NCBI GenBank assembly: GCA_035772785.1
Contig: JAOCPU010000043.1
Location: forward strand, 244,788 to 308,787
Direction of reading: 5' to 3'
Length of the DNA: 64,000 bases
From: Phlebiopsis flavidoalba
Lineage: Eukaryota; Basidiomycota; Agaricomycetes; Polyporales; Phanerochaetaceae
Shown: positions 1-13,659 of the stretch, piece after piece
How positions within the stretch are numbered: position 1 is the first letter of the stretch
Layout: every line of letters starts with the position of its first letter
Translations under genes and position numbers: made by a program
Notes under the pieces: generated by a model
Database searches by the model: none
What the model was told of the DNA's origin: nothing
Seen by the model: only the letters and a program-made list of their open reading frames with translations

Positions 1-175
1 CGTGACTGGCCTCTCCGGAAGATGCCGGAAAAGGCGTCTAAGTATCTCTACGAGATGTTACGGAGGACTCGTTTTTAGGTATAAATTTGACACTGTATTA
101 ACATAGATGGTTAAGAAATCCTGGTGCTCATGAAATGCGTAGCGTTTGAGACAATCCACAGTTTCAAAAAAGCTC

Positions 176-1689
<1,514 letters not shown>

Positions 1690-2970
1690 TTTTTGGTGCG
1701 AGGAAGAGACAAAAAGAGTGATGAAACTTGTTGAGCATTCTCGCCACAGAGTGTCTCGACCGAATATAAGTGTTTGTATGGGTCTACAACTGTGGCGAGT
1801 CCGGAGCCGCTTCCTGTGCTATGACTAGAAGTGCTGTACAATCCTGTCAGCCATGCGTTGCCGAAGTGAAACACGAGGCAGTAATGGAAGCGCACGCTGT
1901 ATTTTGACCCAGCTGGGACTGTTGTGGTTGCGCAACTGGCGGACCAACCACCGGGTAGATGGCTGTACCGGCATATGCCGAAGTCAAGTGATGGCAAGTC
2001 ACGATAGCGCCGAGAAAGCCCAGAATCCTCGGCTGAAGTGACCAACTTCCCACTTTTTGAGCTGCCACTAAACACATATTAAATTCTTTATACTCTTGTC
2101 AATTAATTCGGCTAGAGCTAGTGAGTATGCAAACCATATGGTGCCACATGGTTTCGACGGCTCACTAGCAATACTTGCCTCTCGGCACAAGTAGAAGGCA
2201 TCGATATCGCATCCAGCACGACAAATATGGCGATTCTCTCTTGAGCAAGCAGTTGATCGTCTTCCCGTGCTTAAATCACATGTCATACATATAGTGCTGT
2301 GCTACTTGCATTCCAGCTATTCTGTCGCGGTAAGCACATTTCCGAGTCATCACACCCTCTAGCAGATGATATTCACTCTCGTGTCGCACAGTGCAGCTAC
2401 TCCCTGAGAACGCTACTGCATGCACGAACGCTAAAGTGCAAGCACTGCGCGAGCACTCGATGCGTAAACAAGCCGAATATGAACAGGTGCGTTTCTTCCA
2501 CTTTCTTGCGCTACTGCTTACTCGATCAAGTTGGAAGACTCACTTGGATGTTGTAGCATCGGAGCGGTTCATGTCTTCTGATTTTGACATACACTTACAG
2601 CCTCTAAACACATTAGAGCATTGTTCACCTAAAAAGCCAACTCTTTAGCACTGCCCAGTTGAAGTCAGTGAGTGACTGCGCAATGCAAGGTCGACTTGGG
2701 CTTCGTAAGTGCGACCAGCATTCTTGCGCCACATTTCATCTACCCGTTTATGTTCACGGGTCAATCCTGTGCGTGGATTGCTGTGAGCATCTATGGTATA
2801 AAAAACCTGTCTGCTCGTAGATGATGACCAAACATCCACTCACTCTTCGTACTCCTCCGCTCACAGGTCAGTGGCAGCTCATCACATTGACACAGCCGGT
2901 AATATGAGCTTAACATTTACGTCTTATAGCTAACGAAGCCGTCAAATAACCCATCCCTCATTACAAGCGT
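1690..2970. other. Stretch without a recognised gene, upstream of the kinase
   Basis: This is the 5' side of the kinase gene. Short overlapping open frames occur on both strands around 1850-2080 (one has a hydrophobic N-terminus on the minus strand), but none shows a domain, a convincing splice structure or frame conservation. Nothing else is seen. Confidence 0.4.
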
Positions 2971-2982
2971 ATCGTTGTTCAA

Positions 2983-3580
2983 CAATGTTCCATCTGCCCT
3001 CCTTCCCAATTATCGCGACGTCTTCACTTTCTCCGCAAAGTCATCTATGGCCGTACCAATAGTGTTGATGTTAGGCTGGTTTTTGTCAGGGATGTTGCAC
3101 AAGTGGCGTTCCAAGATCCGACGACTTATAGCAATAAGGCAGCAGAAAAGCAGCAGGCGATCCAACGCGTTTTCGATTACGCCGCGTACTCGGGCCTCGA
3201 CAAGGGTGGCGCAGTAACGGCCAGAATAAGGTAAATTCTTCCATCCGCTTTAGGAATGCTCTATCTTGCTACAACTTTTTAGTGGGGGGTTTCACGGTAG
3301 CTCTCGTCCAGGTAGGCAATGCTCAAGACACCTTCACGCGCCTCACGGTCGCTTTGGAGGATGCTCACGGTAACGCTATGTATTGGTACAGGATTGAAGA
3401 CCAAACATTCTGGAACCGTGTCCATGTTCCAAAGAATGACATAGATCTCCCGACAAGATATAACTATGTGCCTATTACTGAGCGGGAATTCCGAACGTAA
3501 GTGACAAAACTGCCGGGTGGCGAAATATTAATGAGAGATACGTCTTTATAGGAGGACTCCTCCAGCCGATATCTGATTCC
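2983..3580 (+). CDS. Hypothetical protein, multi-exon, unknown family
   Basis: The best-supported coding stretch runs from about 3030 to the GT donor at about 3229, with a reading that includes VDVRLVFVRDVAQVAFQDP and FDYAAYSGLDKGG. It then continues after an acceptor near 3282 with GGFTVALVQVGNAQDTF, ALEDAHGNAMYWYRIED and YNYVPITEREFRT, and ends after another donor near 3497. A short hydrophobic leader beginning MFHLPSFPIIA at about 2984 could be the start, but it is in another frame and would need a further intron or an indel. The amino-acid composition looks like a real folded protein. I do not recognise the family. Nothing in the neighbourhood suggests a role. Confidence 0.45.
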
Positions 3581-3984
3581 TTTCAATCAATATGCTCTGC
3601 GATTGTTATAGACGATGGAATTGTATTTTTAATTATGTATTTCTTGCAGCTCGGCGTGTTTTGTTTTCTCCTCCCAGCATTTTTCATGTATTTCTAACCT
3701 TACCCGGCAACTTTGTAGCTTTAGACCGTCCGTATGTAACCCTAGTCTGTTTTGTGTTGGTTATAGAAGGTCATCCGATATGAGACTGATTGCGACTGAG
3801 AATTCACACGGTTAATTGTAAGTAGCAGATGGCAGATGCGGGGGGTAGCGATTATTAAGTCGAGATACGTGACATGGTGTACTAGATTTGACCAAGAAAG
3901 ACGACATCAGCGGGTTAGTCAGTTAATCGAGTCATCGTAGAGATTAAAATGTTAGAAAATTCGTGAGGATTTCACGACTCCCCT

Positions 3985-6261
3985 TCAACCATCTGTTTTC
4001 TCGTCTGGCTGAGGCAGCTCCAACCACAGATCAAGATTATCCCAAATCTTTTCCCTGTGTCGCTTCCAACTCGCTCTCCTCCAGCTATCCACGCAGCCCT
4101 TGCAGAAGCCTTTCTCCTCCCACGCGAGCTCGGCAAGTCTCTCCAAGCCCTCGATAGGATCGTTCATATACTCCACATACAGGTCGCTGTTGAGGACCAG
4201 GTCCCTCCAATGACCGACAGCCGACTCCCTTGCTTTCTTGCATTGTTGGGAGGACTCTGCAAGCTCGGGGTGTGCCTGAATTACGTCCGCGGACGCCAGA
4301 GGACAGAGGAAGTCTCGCGAGTCGGGCGGCAGCGCGGCACCGCGAGCCCATTGTGACGCAAGCTCTTCGCGCGTGCGAATGAGGCGCACAAGATCGGTGC
4401 GTCCAACCTTGCGAAGTGCCCATGCGTTGTCGTCATCTGCAAACATGAACTCGTCGTCTAGCTGCTGCCCGAGGCCTGGTGCGCGGAGCAGCTCGTAGAA
4501 CGCGCGCTTAAGGAGGGAGGGCAAGGCGCATGTGCGAGCGAGAACGACAGTCTCTTCTGCGTAGTCGCGTTGCCCGCCAATGGAGACACGGTACGACGGA
4601 AGCGTTGATGGCCACATAGAGGTGAGAGCGTGGGTTGAGAAGGTGGAAAGGGAGGTGAACTTGAGCATGAGGGAAGCGCGAAGAATCGAAGATAGCTCGG
4701 TGAAGGAAGGAGGTTGAAAGACAAATTGGCTGTTGAGTTTCATGAGAAAAGTGTTCTGAAGAAGAGTGGTGAGATACTTACATAGCATTGTCCGCCGCTT
4801 TGAGCATCTTATCAAAGTCTTCTGGGCTGACACCCTCGACAACAAACAGCGGCTTTCCATCCATATTACCTTCCCTCCAAGCCTTCACCTCAAGATCATC
4901 ATTACCCCCGTGGACGACTGTCTTCTCCCCATGAAACAGCTCCGATAATAGAGGAGACTGCTGCGATAGCCTCGAGCGGTGAAGTCTGAACGCAATATTC
5001 TGGAAAGACAGGATGACCGAGCCATCGGTATGCCAGTGGTCAGGATGTTTGGCCGGCCTGCGGAACGGCTTTGACTGAGATGCGGGCACTTTGAACGCTC
5101 CTGTGAAGTCGTCGTCCACTTTTGCGCGCTTGTGCTTTGGGTTCTCTGTCCCGCTATCTTCAGAGTCAATCGTCAGTGCGCGCTGTGAAACAGCGGAGGA
5201 AGATCCAGCGGATGCACGGACAGGTGCAGTGGCAGATACTACGGGCTGAGAAGCAGGTATGTGGGCGAGAGCCTTTCGCTTGGGCATAGGCTTTGGCGAT
5301 TGACTACGAGTAGTTGGCGCATTGGAAAAGGGAAATGGTCTCTTTTTCGTGTCAGGAGGGGGCTGCGTGGCTGGTGGAAGTTTCATTTTTGGTTTCGGTC
5401 TTGGACGCACAAGATCGAGGAATGGTGCAATTTTAGGGTCTGGGGTAGGCGATGGCGATGAGGAAGGCTCAATAGCTTTCGCGTCCGAGGATGGAGTGTG
5501 GTGTATGGAAGACGCCGCATCCGCTGATTTTTGAGACGGGGAAGGTGGTACTGGAGATGGGGTCCGCGAGACCGAAGAGTTGTTGTGGTTGACTTTACGC
5601 GTTGGGTCATTGGGCTTTTCGGATTCCGTAAATGACCGGTCTCCTGCGGAGTCCGAGTCGCTTGGCCCAGCCGACAGCTCTTTGGTAGGCTCTCGAGACG
5701 CGGCTTGGAGAGCAGCTACTTGTGCTGCAGACTCGACTGGGCGACGCTCTGACGTGCTTCGCGCAAGAGTGTGATTGGGGTTTTCGCCTGCAGTGTTTCT
5801 TTTAGCTCCCGATCCTTCTGGACGTTCTAGTTCGCTGGAGCTTGAAGTGTCCCTGGCGAACAGCGGGACCTTGTTAACGGCAGGTGGGTCTACGTATTCC
5901 AGAGGAGAGGAATATCTCTCGTCTTTCACGTCCATGTCTTCCTCGGCAGCCTCTTCTACTTGAGTCAGGCCAGCGCGTTCCTGGCTCGTGCCCTTGTCCC
6001 CGGAAGTACCCTCTCGCGCCCGCCATCGTCGCCTACATGGTCATCAGTCGCCGGAGTGACATTGTCCATCTGGGCGTCCACTTCCTCATCCGACGTAGTT
6101 GAGTCGCTTTCAATGTAGATTGGCGAGCCTTTGTTACCTGAAGATAGCATGTCCACATCAATAGGAGAGGCCTCCTTCATTGACTTATATGCCCGCTTTT
6201 GGGTTTGCTCGGAGACGATGAGTTCCTCGCCCCGAAGGTAGACGGAAACCCAAGCAGACAT
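3985..6261 (-). CDS. BTB/POZ-type protein with long disordered N-terminus, intact, 3 exons
   Basis: Exons are 6010-6261, 4782-5950 and 3985-4729 (minus strand). The two GT-AG introns are 59 and 52 nt, and the joined frame gives 721 aa. Residues 1 to about 350 are acidic/serine-proline-rich and basic low-complexity sequence (many SP, KRK and EES patches), probably nuclear. The BTB-like core starts after that with HWHTDGSVILSFQNIAFRLHR and SRLSQQSPLLSELF, and continues across the last intron with VVEGVSPEDFDKMLKAAD and SILRASLMLKF. The C-terminal part has the cysteine and tryptophan-rich tail seen in the many small basidiomycete BTB proteins (CPLASADV, FCKGCVDSW). BTB domains dimerise or recruit Cullin-3; the partner here is unknown. 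The fully open frame contrasts with the broken relative at 15.4-16.3 kb. Confidence 0.8.
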
Positions 6262-6546
6262 CGTCTACATTTACTTGAGTTACAGAGTTCGGAAGACTTC
6301 AGAGAGCACTTACACACCCGAAAGAGAATCAGCACCGTACAGATTCGCGAAGAAGAAAGTGGTGGGAAGACCAAAGCGGGGTCTTCGACTTCATTGAACG
6401 CGCTTCGTCACGGAACGCGTTACTGTCACGTCACCGTAAATGTGATGGCAGCTCTGGCAAGCGTGACGTCGCCTCGCTATTATTGTTTCCGACTTCGCAG
6501 GTACTTACCTGTTCCTTTGCTCTCTCTCTGATCATCTCCTTGTTTC

Positions 6547-8595
6547 TTGTTACCGACGCGCGCTGCGGTGATGCCGTCTTCATCAACACATCCTACCCCA
6601 AGGATAAATATCCTACGGCCACCTCTCAGCTACAGGCGAAGACCGAGGCGCGACCTCCAAGCGAGACTCGAGGCGCACAAAGCGTCCTCTCAGGAGCGGA
6701 CCGCTGATGGACCCGTTTTGCAGCGGGATGCACATCTACAGTTTCTCTTGAGAAACCTCATCCAAGGCTTTCCTGCTCGATACATATCCCAGGATGCGAG
6801 TCAGCCATGGCTTTTCTTTTGGACTTTGCAAGGCTTTAGTGTTTTGGGCGTAGGAATGGATGAGCGGACAAAACAAAGGTGTGTGTGTCCATCTTTTGGA
6901 AGGTGGTATGGACTCAAAATGTAAAGAGCCATCGACACAATCATGGCCCTACAGCAATCCGTCTGGTGGATTCGCCGGCGGTCCTGGTCAATTCCCCCAC
7001 CTACTTCCAACTTATGCCTCGATTTGCGCTTTGACCATAGTAGGACGTAAAGGCGAAAAAGGAGGCTGGGATCAGATTGATCGGTGAGCATACACACGCT
7101 TCGTGGCGGTCTTCCAAGACTGATCTTAGCAGGGAAGAAGATGTACGACTTCTTCATGTCCTTGAAAAACAGTGCCGACGGATCGTTTCTTGTGTCGCAC
7201 CATGGGGAAGTAGATGTTCGGTACGTACTGAGTACTGAGTACTGAATGCTAACTGCGAATTCTCATTATTGGTTCCAATTCTTCAGGGGAATATATTGTC
7301 TCTTGACCGTGGCTACACTCCTGGATATCCTGACACCAGAGCTCGTCAACGGCACACCAGAGTTCATTGCCAGCTGCCAAACATATGAAGGTGGATTCGG
7401 AAGCGCGTCATTCCCTGACTGGGCGCTCGCCAATGGTGAGTGTGTGAGTCGCCTGTGTTATTCACCGCCTACGCTTCGCTGTAATCGTTATTGATAGTAG
7501 TTTTCAGACGGCGAGGTAAGAGACTCGTCCGCCCCTCGTCCGCCCCTCGGTGAAGCCCATGGAGGATACAACGTTTTGTGCCACGGCTTCCTGGATCCTC
7601 CTTCAGCCTTACATCAAGACCTACTATCCTTTCAAGGGTCTTCCATGTCCAACCATCAACTACACATCGCTCCTGCGCTGGCTGACTCAAATGCAAGGCT
7701 TGGACATCGAACTCGGCGGGTTCAAGGGTCGCACAAATAAACTTGTCGATGGCTGCTACAGCTGGTGGGTCGGCGGATGTGTCGCGCTGGTGGAGGGATT
7801 CTTGGGCCTTGACACAGCTGGAGCGGCGGTTCATGAAGGGGAAGATGTTTGAGCATGCGTGGGATGATGTTGATGGTGCGAGACATTCACGATCCGCCAC
7901 CGCATTGACAATTGATTATGTCCCCAGACTCGTTATTCAATCGGAAAGCGCTGCAGGAGTATGTCCTGATCGCCGGACAGCACAGCGCAGGCGGCCTTGT
8001 GGATAAGCCACCGAAGTACGAATCAGTGTTTGAGAGTGCTGCTTGTGTTGATTGGTCGTGTTCACAGGCCGGCAGATGCATACCATACGTTTATATATTG
8101 CCTTTCTGGCCTCTCAGCGGCTCAGCATCACGTTGTACCATCGCCTCAGCGAAAAGCTGAGCTCCTAGCGGCGTGGCATAGCACGAGCAATGCTGACGGT
8201 GCGTATAACCCTTGCCTCGCCGCCCACCTCACTCTTACGCAATGTGACAGATCTGACCGAACGAATGCGACAAATTGCGTTCATAGACACACTGAGCTGG
8301 GGCGAAGACGAGGGTACCGCCAAGTATGTCGGTGGGGCTTCGAATAGGCTGGTATGTGCCACTTAGACTCTGGGCTCGAACGTCCAGCTTACCATAAGTC
8401 TTCGACTCCATATAGCGATAAACGCGACACACCTCTTGACCAAACCTAACAGTCACGCATGTCGAGGGTATCATGTCACATTTTTATAACCAGATGGTGC
8501 CTAGGAAAGGAACGAAAGATTTAATGAACATAGGTTTGAGTGTTCGTCGTTTCGGGTGCGCCTTGTTCTTTCGAGGGTTGCGCGAAGCTCAATAA
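6547..8595 (+). pseudogene. RAM1: Protein farnesyltransferase beta subunit, frame-broken
   Basis: Conserved blocks appear in order: DAHLQFLLRNLIQGFPARYI, NPSGGFAGGPGQFPHLLPTY, MYDFFMSLKNSADGSF, CQTYEGGFGSASFPDW, PPLGEAHGGY, CATASWILLQPY, LVDGCYSWWVGG, LFNRKALQEYVLIAGQHSAG, ADAYHT...YCLSGLSAAQHHVVP and LTVTHVEGIMSHFYNQ. These are diagnostic of the beta subunit that, with the alpha subunit, attaches farnesyl to CaaX-box proteins in the cytosol. The Asp and Cys zinc ligands (DGC) and the His (YHT) are present. Exons read 6547-6878, 6955-7083, 7133-7220, 7287-7435, 7508-7875, 7928-8015, 8068-8198, 8251-8351 and 8416-8595. The frame breaks at 7570 (one extra A between HGGY and the following TFCATAS), between about 7790 and 7853, and around 8351-8440; the first 40 codons also seem shifted. 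Flanking residues are otherwise excellent matches, so assembly error is likelier than decay. Confidence 0.85.
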
Positions 8596-8599
8596 CTGA

Positions 8600-9430
8600 T
8601 TGAGATTTCAGTGTTTGGCGATGCCAGGATTTATATCAAGAGACAGTGTATTCATATGTATCGATCTACCAACAGAAATCGATGTAACAACGAGACTATC
8701 ATCCCCAATGCCTGAAGAGGAAGGGCACTGCAGCAGCTGCAGCTCATGCTGCGTTTACGCCTCTGAGTGTCTTCGGGCAAAGTCCTCCGCCGGTTTGCAA
8801 GGTTTACACGCCACGAGCAGTAGTCAAACTAGTCTTCAACGTGCAGCCACCTACCGGTGCTCGTTTTTTCCTTTGACAGATCCTTCGCTGTGATGCCAAA
8901 CAGACCGCGCACCGCCCTCAAGCCGGCGGTACCATATTCAATGAATTGAATGGGAAAGCGGTCGCCCATACAGGTACGCTACTCTCGCGTTCCTCGTAAC
9001 ATGTCGCTGATCTCCTGTAGTAAATCTTCGCAGGCTTTCTCGAAAATCAGCGATTGTCACATACGCACGGCGTCCTGCCCCATCCGGCATACCAGCGGCT
9101 AGCCGTCTGCGCACGGGAGACAGGTGATCCTTGGGTTCTGTCCTGCGAAATGTTTCCATCTTGATACCTATGATGCCAAACGGTACTCATTCGATCTCAC
9201 GCGATAACGCCGAAGCTCACTGCTTTTGCAGCCTTCTATGGGGATAAATGGAAGAGCAGCCATCGTCATCACACAGAACCCCAATGGTGTGACCAGGTCG
9301 ACCCTTGTTTTCTGCGAACGAGCGAAGACACGGTGTGTCATATATTCCTCCGGAATATGTGAGGAGGTCCCTGTACCTGGAATCCTCAATCAAGAGGAGC
9401 GGACCATTGATAAGCACTTCAGCATTTCGT
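8600..9430 (+). CDS. Hypothetical coding fragments downstream of farnesyltransferase
   Basis: Open pieces with protein-like composition occur: an alanine-rich segment (HAAFTPLSVFGQSSPPVCK, about 8745-8805), a segment after a possible acceptor at 8880 (LRCDAKQTAHRPQAGGTIFN, about 8885-8940), which ends at a GT donor near 8971, and a third at 9226-9432 (PNGVTRSTLVFCERAKT). They lie in different frames and I could not join them into one transcript. No domain is recognised. This may be one damaged gene or unrelated open stretches. Confidence 0.25.
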
Positions 9431-9661
9431 GATATTCATTTCCCGAATGTTGTTGTAGAGCTGTGCACTGCTGCTTCGATCTAAGGCGCACTGCCCATTC
9501 CTTCCCACTTGCGTGGTGCTCGCCGTTCGTTCCTTCTTCCATATACAGGACATATGGGGCTTTGCTCCATGCAGAATGCCGTACTACCTTCGCCTACTTC
9601 CATTCGTCGGACTAGGTCGTGATCTTTGCAGTGCATGGATAACTAGACGCACCTCGTGGTT

Positions 9662-9674
9662 CATATAAGAACAC
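9662..9674 (+). promoter_or_regulatory. TATA-like element before the first DUF6533 gene
   Basis: An AT-rich CATATAAGAAC motif lies about 65 bp upstream of the ATG at 9730, followed by a pyrimidine-rich CTTCTCCTC run directly before the start codon, a common basidiomycete start context. Confidence 0.4.
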
Positions 9675-9729
9675 TTGATTCAAGCACCCATCGACGTCCA
9701 TCCTTCAGCCTGATCTCAATCTTCTCCTC

Positions 9730-11497
9730 ATGTCTGAATCCATTCACGACCAGTGGTTAGAGTAAGATTTGGCTTCATCTCTGCGTTCAATGGACATTCG
9801 CTAACTTTTTTTGTAGTCTTACGGGCTTTTGGATAACAACTGCTGCCCACAGGTACAGTATGACTGAGACGTCTTAAGCAATGTTCGTTTACGCTCGTTC
9901 TTGCAAGCCCTTGTGATATATGAATATATCATAACTCTGGATCAGGAAGTGGAGCGTGTATGGAAGCAGAAGCTACGCCCTTCCAGGGTCTTACTCCTAT
10001 GCATTCGGTGGTCAATGCTGCTGCAAGTTGTCATCATCCAGCTACCAACCAATCAACAGGTAACTCCATCATGGCACTTTGTTTATTTTTCGAAAAAATG
10101 AACTCTGTTTTGTAGAGGTTCGTATGACTTTCTGCAAGTCAATGTCAAGGCTCCATCTCTTACGAAACAATAGCTGCGAAGCACTCACCGTCCTCTCAGA
10201 GGTGATAAACGTTATATGCTTCTTCGAAATAGCCCGTGAGCTTGCAAACAACTCGTACCATGTGGGGGCGCTGACACTCGTTGTAGTCCTATCAGCGATG
10301 CGAGCTAGGGCAATGGTCAAAATGCCTCCACACTCTATGTCTCAATCTCTGGGGTGGGCAATCACCGTGGCCATCTTAGCCTTACGGTATTGTTCCGGTT
10401 ATTACGAATCTGGTAACGTTGCATACACCTCTTGACCTCGCCATAGTCTGACAGAGACTAAGTACAACCTATCAAGATATGTATTCGGAGATGGGTGCCT
10501 CACTTTTATAAACGAGTCTCCAAAGGAGTCAGCAATGTAAGTCGTGATCCTATCTGGAATTCACTCGACTCATCGACCCTGTATAGATGTAAGCTTCTGT
10601 GGTTCCTAGAATATGACATGACTGAAACCCGCTACAAGTGGCATTCCTTACGCGAGGGTGTGCAATAATATCCGATATAATGACCTTAGCAGTTACATGG
10701 AAGACCCTATATATAACTGGGAACGCCGAACTCCCCGCGTTGGGGGCAAATACAAGGCAGCCTGGAAGGCTCCAGAAGTGCATGCTCGTCGATGGTTAGT
10801 CCTCTCTCATAATCTCCCGTGAATTGTCCTGACCGTAACTTCCGATAGGCACGCTCTTTTTTACGTACGTATTCACTTATTCCGCGACTCAACCATCGTC
10901 AGAGCTCAATGAATCATTAGTGCACTGTTTGGCCTTGAACGCTTGCCCAGATGGCTACCTATAAACCCCGTGAGTTTCTTCGTGACAATGTTTGACATGC
11001 CATTTTGTGATGCTTGACCCAGGAGTTCTCCCCCGCTTCAACGCTTATTGTGACGCTGGTAAATATTGATTTGTCATCTCGTTAAGCCTTACTATATACA
11101 TGTGAAGCCCTCTCTCTTGGCGAATCGTTTCCTGCTGAACTTACATGCAGCAAGCGATGATTCAACTGGCTCAGACACTTCAGGGTCTTTACACGGCCCA
11201 CCGGGGTTTGGCTCTGCATCGCTTCGATTTCTACGTGTGAGAGTAACGAGACGTCGGAGTTTGGATCTCAAGCTTGACCGCAAACGCAATCCATGTCGCA
11301 GACATGTTGTCTCAAAGCTCAAATTGGCGTTACAAGCCGTATCGTGTATTCAAAAAAGCTTAGCGTTACTTTCACATCTGCAGGCCAGACACGTGCCATT
11401 CGCATCATACATGCCGATGCAAAGGAGCTTGATGGTGTATAATATCATATATGGATTCACATTGGTGAACACGTCTTTAATGTTACAGATAAAGTAG
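9730..11497 (+). CDS. DUF6533 integral membrane protein (copy 1), frame partly broken
   Basis: The start MSESIHDQW is followed by a GT-AG intron and LTGFWITTAAH. The DUF6533 core is clear at about 9903-9985: ALVIYEYIITLDQEVERVW, a helix beginning with an acidic half, then VLLLCIRWSMLLQVVII. Around 10130-10290 lie CEALTVLSEVINVICFFEIA and YHVGALTLVVVLSAM, the cytosolic Cys pair and the next membrane helices of this family. The family C-terminal signature, PSLLANRFLLNLHAASDD, sits at about 11113-11165. The function of DUF6533 proteins is unknown; they are multi-pass membrane proteins greatly expanded in Agaricomycetes. Splice phases do not match at the second intron (near 9900), so at least one indel is likely. 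The true end is uncertain: the frame stays open to 11497, but family members usually stop soon after the NLR-like motif. Confidence 0.7.
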
Positions 11498-13650
11498 TGG
11501 AGAAATGCACGCCTTATTTTCTATTTTCACGGGAGAAGTGAGTGGATGGGATATCAAGTTGCCCCACACAGCGATCTCGTTTTTTGCGCTACCCCAAGGC
11601 TCCGATCTGGAATGTCTGGCACGTGGAACGTACGGCAAGCACATACACGAATTTACAATGTGACATATAATCAGTGCACGATGAACAATCCCTCCAAGTC
11701 TTATGAGATTTTTGCACCTCAGAAGACGCCCTAGTATTACTATCTATTGGCTATATGTTATAGGAGGTCGTCGTCGGTACCTGACGGACTTTGAATATTA
11801 CAATTGCTGACCTCGAGCTGATTGATGGTCTGTAGTAGCCCTGTAGAGATAACGTCAATGTCTCTTGTCAATGTCATCCACGGTCGCTCTATCACTCAAT
11901 GAAAAACTGTACAGATCACAAGCTCTCATACTTGATCGAAGTTTTGTACATCGCGTTCTGCTAATTTATTCAACTACTCCTGTCCGCGGGTCGGTCGTAA
12001 AGGTTGCTGATGGGCCACTGTCTCTACATCTCTATCGGATTGGCTACAGAGACTGCTCACTGTGTGGTCCCTAGTAAGCGTTAGCCCTTCTGCGTTCTGT
12101 CCTCTCCGAGTTCATGATTACCAAGAAGATTTGTCCGCAAAATAACGTATCCGGCAGCTCCTCAGTCGCTGCAGCGAGCTTCAAGCGCTCAAGTTTAATC
12201 GCAAGGTTGTTTGATCTGATCTCTCAGCAAATGATCAGGGCAGCACGTAGAAAACATGACCGGTATACAATGCGTGGTTGATTCAAATCGTGACTCTGGT
12301 TGACAGCGGTGCAGACGACGACACATTGTTTGTATATTAATTTATAAAACTCGAGAACCTGTAAAGCGCGCAGACATTCTCACCATTGAAATAATCAGTG
12401 AAAGGGGTTGTTGAGATAACCACACAAGACATAGGCAGCAAGCAGCGAGGACTCTGATGGCGATGTGGGACGAAATCTGCCTACGATAATATTACGTAAC
12501 AAGCTCAATACAAGATGTGTAATGTCCAGACAAGAGCTCGACGAATCTGGGCCTTAGACTGCGTTAGCTCAATATATAGTCCGTAACACCATGGATCACC
12601 AACGTGTGGTGAAAGCCGGGATCTTTGTGTGCGTAAAGGACAACAGATTCGTCAGATTCGTACGGGGAGGCTTCGGGGCCCGTAAGCCTCATACGACAAT
12701 TGGACACGCTTGAGTACATCCGCTACGGACGCACTGCTGGGGCCGAACGAACATGTCTATTTGGATGATTTTAGAGGCGCAGCGCTAATATTAACAGGAC
12801 TACACCAGGCTTCGGTGATAAACAGACGCTGGCTCGGGTCAAGCTTTAGTCTATGCTAAAGAAAGCCACCGGATAAAGTTAGCTTGATGGTCGCATAGTA
12901 TGGCAACTGCGGCATTTACACTACACGAGCTGTGTAATCAAGAATCATATGTATTGAGAGACCCACAGATGGGTCCGCCTACTCTGCTGACGTCATCTGA
13001 GTACCACACATTGCCACACAGTACGTAAGAAGGCTTGCAGGAAGCCGGCAATCTATTTGTGCAGGAAAACTTCATCCATGTCCGGAGTGCAAATCATATA
13101 CCATCATCTAGACATGTAGTGAGATGTCTTTTGCTCTTCGCTTGTCATCGATATTACAGGGCGCTTACATGTGCGCTAAAATTCACCCACGAAGACAGGA
13201 AGCCTTGAGGCTTTAATGTGGGGAATCTCAGGGTACTGTATAGCAGGCCCTGTGGGCAGCACAAAGTAGAGCTGCATGGTACAGTGCAAGCCTTGATGCT
13301 TTTGTTCGTATAGTTACGGAATTTTATTAGATGAGGCAGGAGACGCCATTTTGAAAAAGACGATGGACCGTTCGGCGCATTGTTTTACACCTTTCGCGAT
13401 CCGTTGGATACTATTTGCGTCGGGGATACTGGCGATAATATCCGTGGCTGTGGGGGTGAGTAGTACATTATCGAATCATATTGTACCATATATAATTGAC
13501 TAGTATGACGCTATAACACTAGAGGTGGGTTCGTGAGTCTTGAATTTCCTATGAAGTCGCTCATATAGCGATAGAACTCCCCGCCCCCACCCCCCCCCCC
13601 CCCCCCCCCGCTTCAGGTAAAGTCAGTACACGGGGGATGATGTCATAGAC
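11498..13650. other. Long stretch without a recognisable gene
   Basis: About 2.1 kb with only short open frames and frequent stops on both strands. No domain, tRNA or transposon signature was found. It could contain the 5' exons of the DUF6533 copy that ends at 14787, but I could not identify that family's first-domain motif here. Confidence 0.4.
13590..13609. repeat. Poly-C tract, 20 bp
   Basis: An uninterrupted run of 20 C, preceded by a further C-rich segment (CCCCGCCCCCA). It is the longest homopolymer in the window. Confidence 0.95.
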
Positions 13651-13659
13651 TCCGCATTG

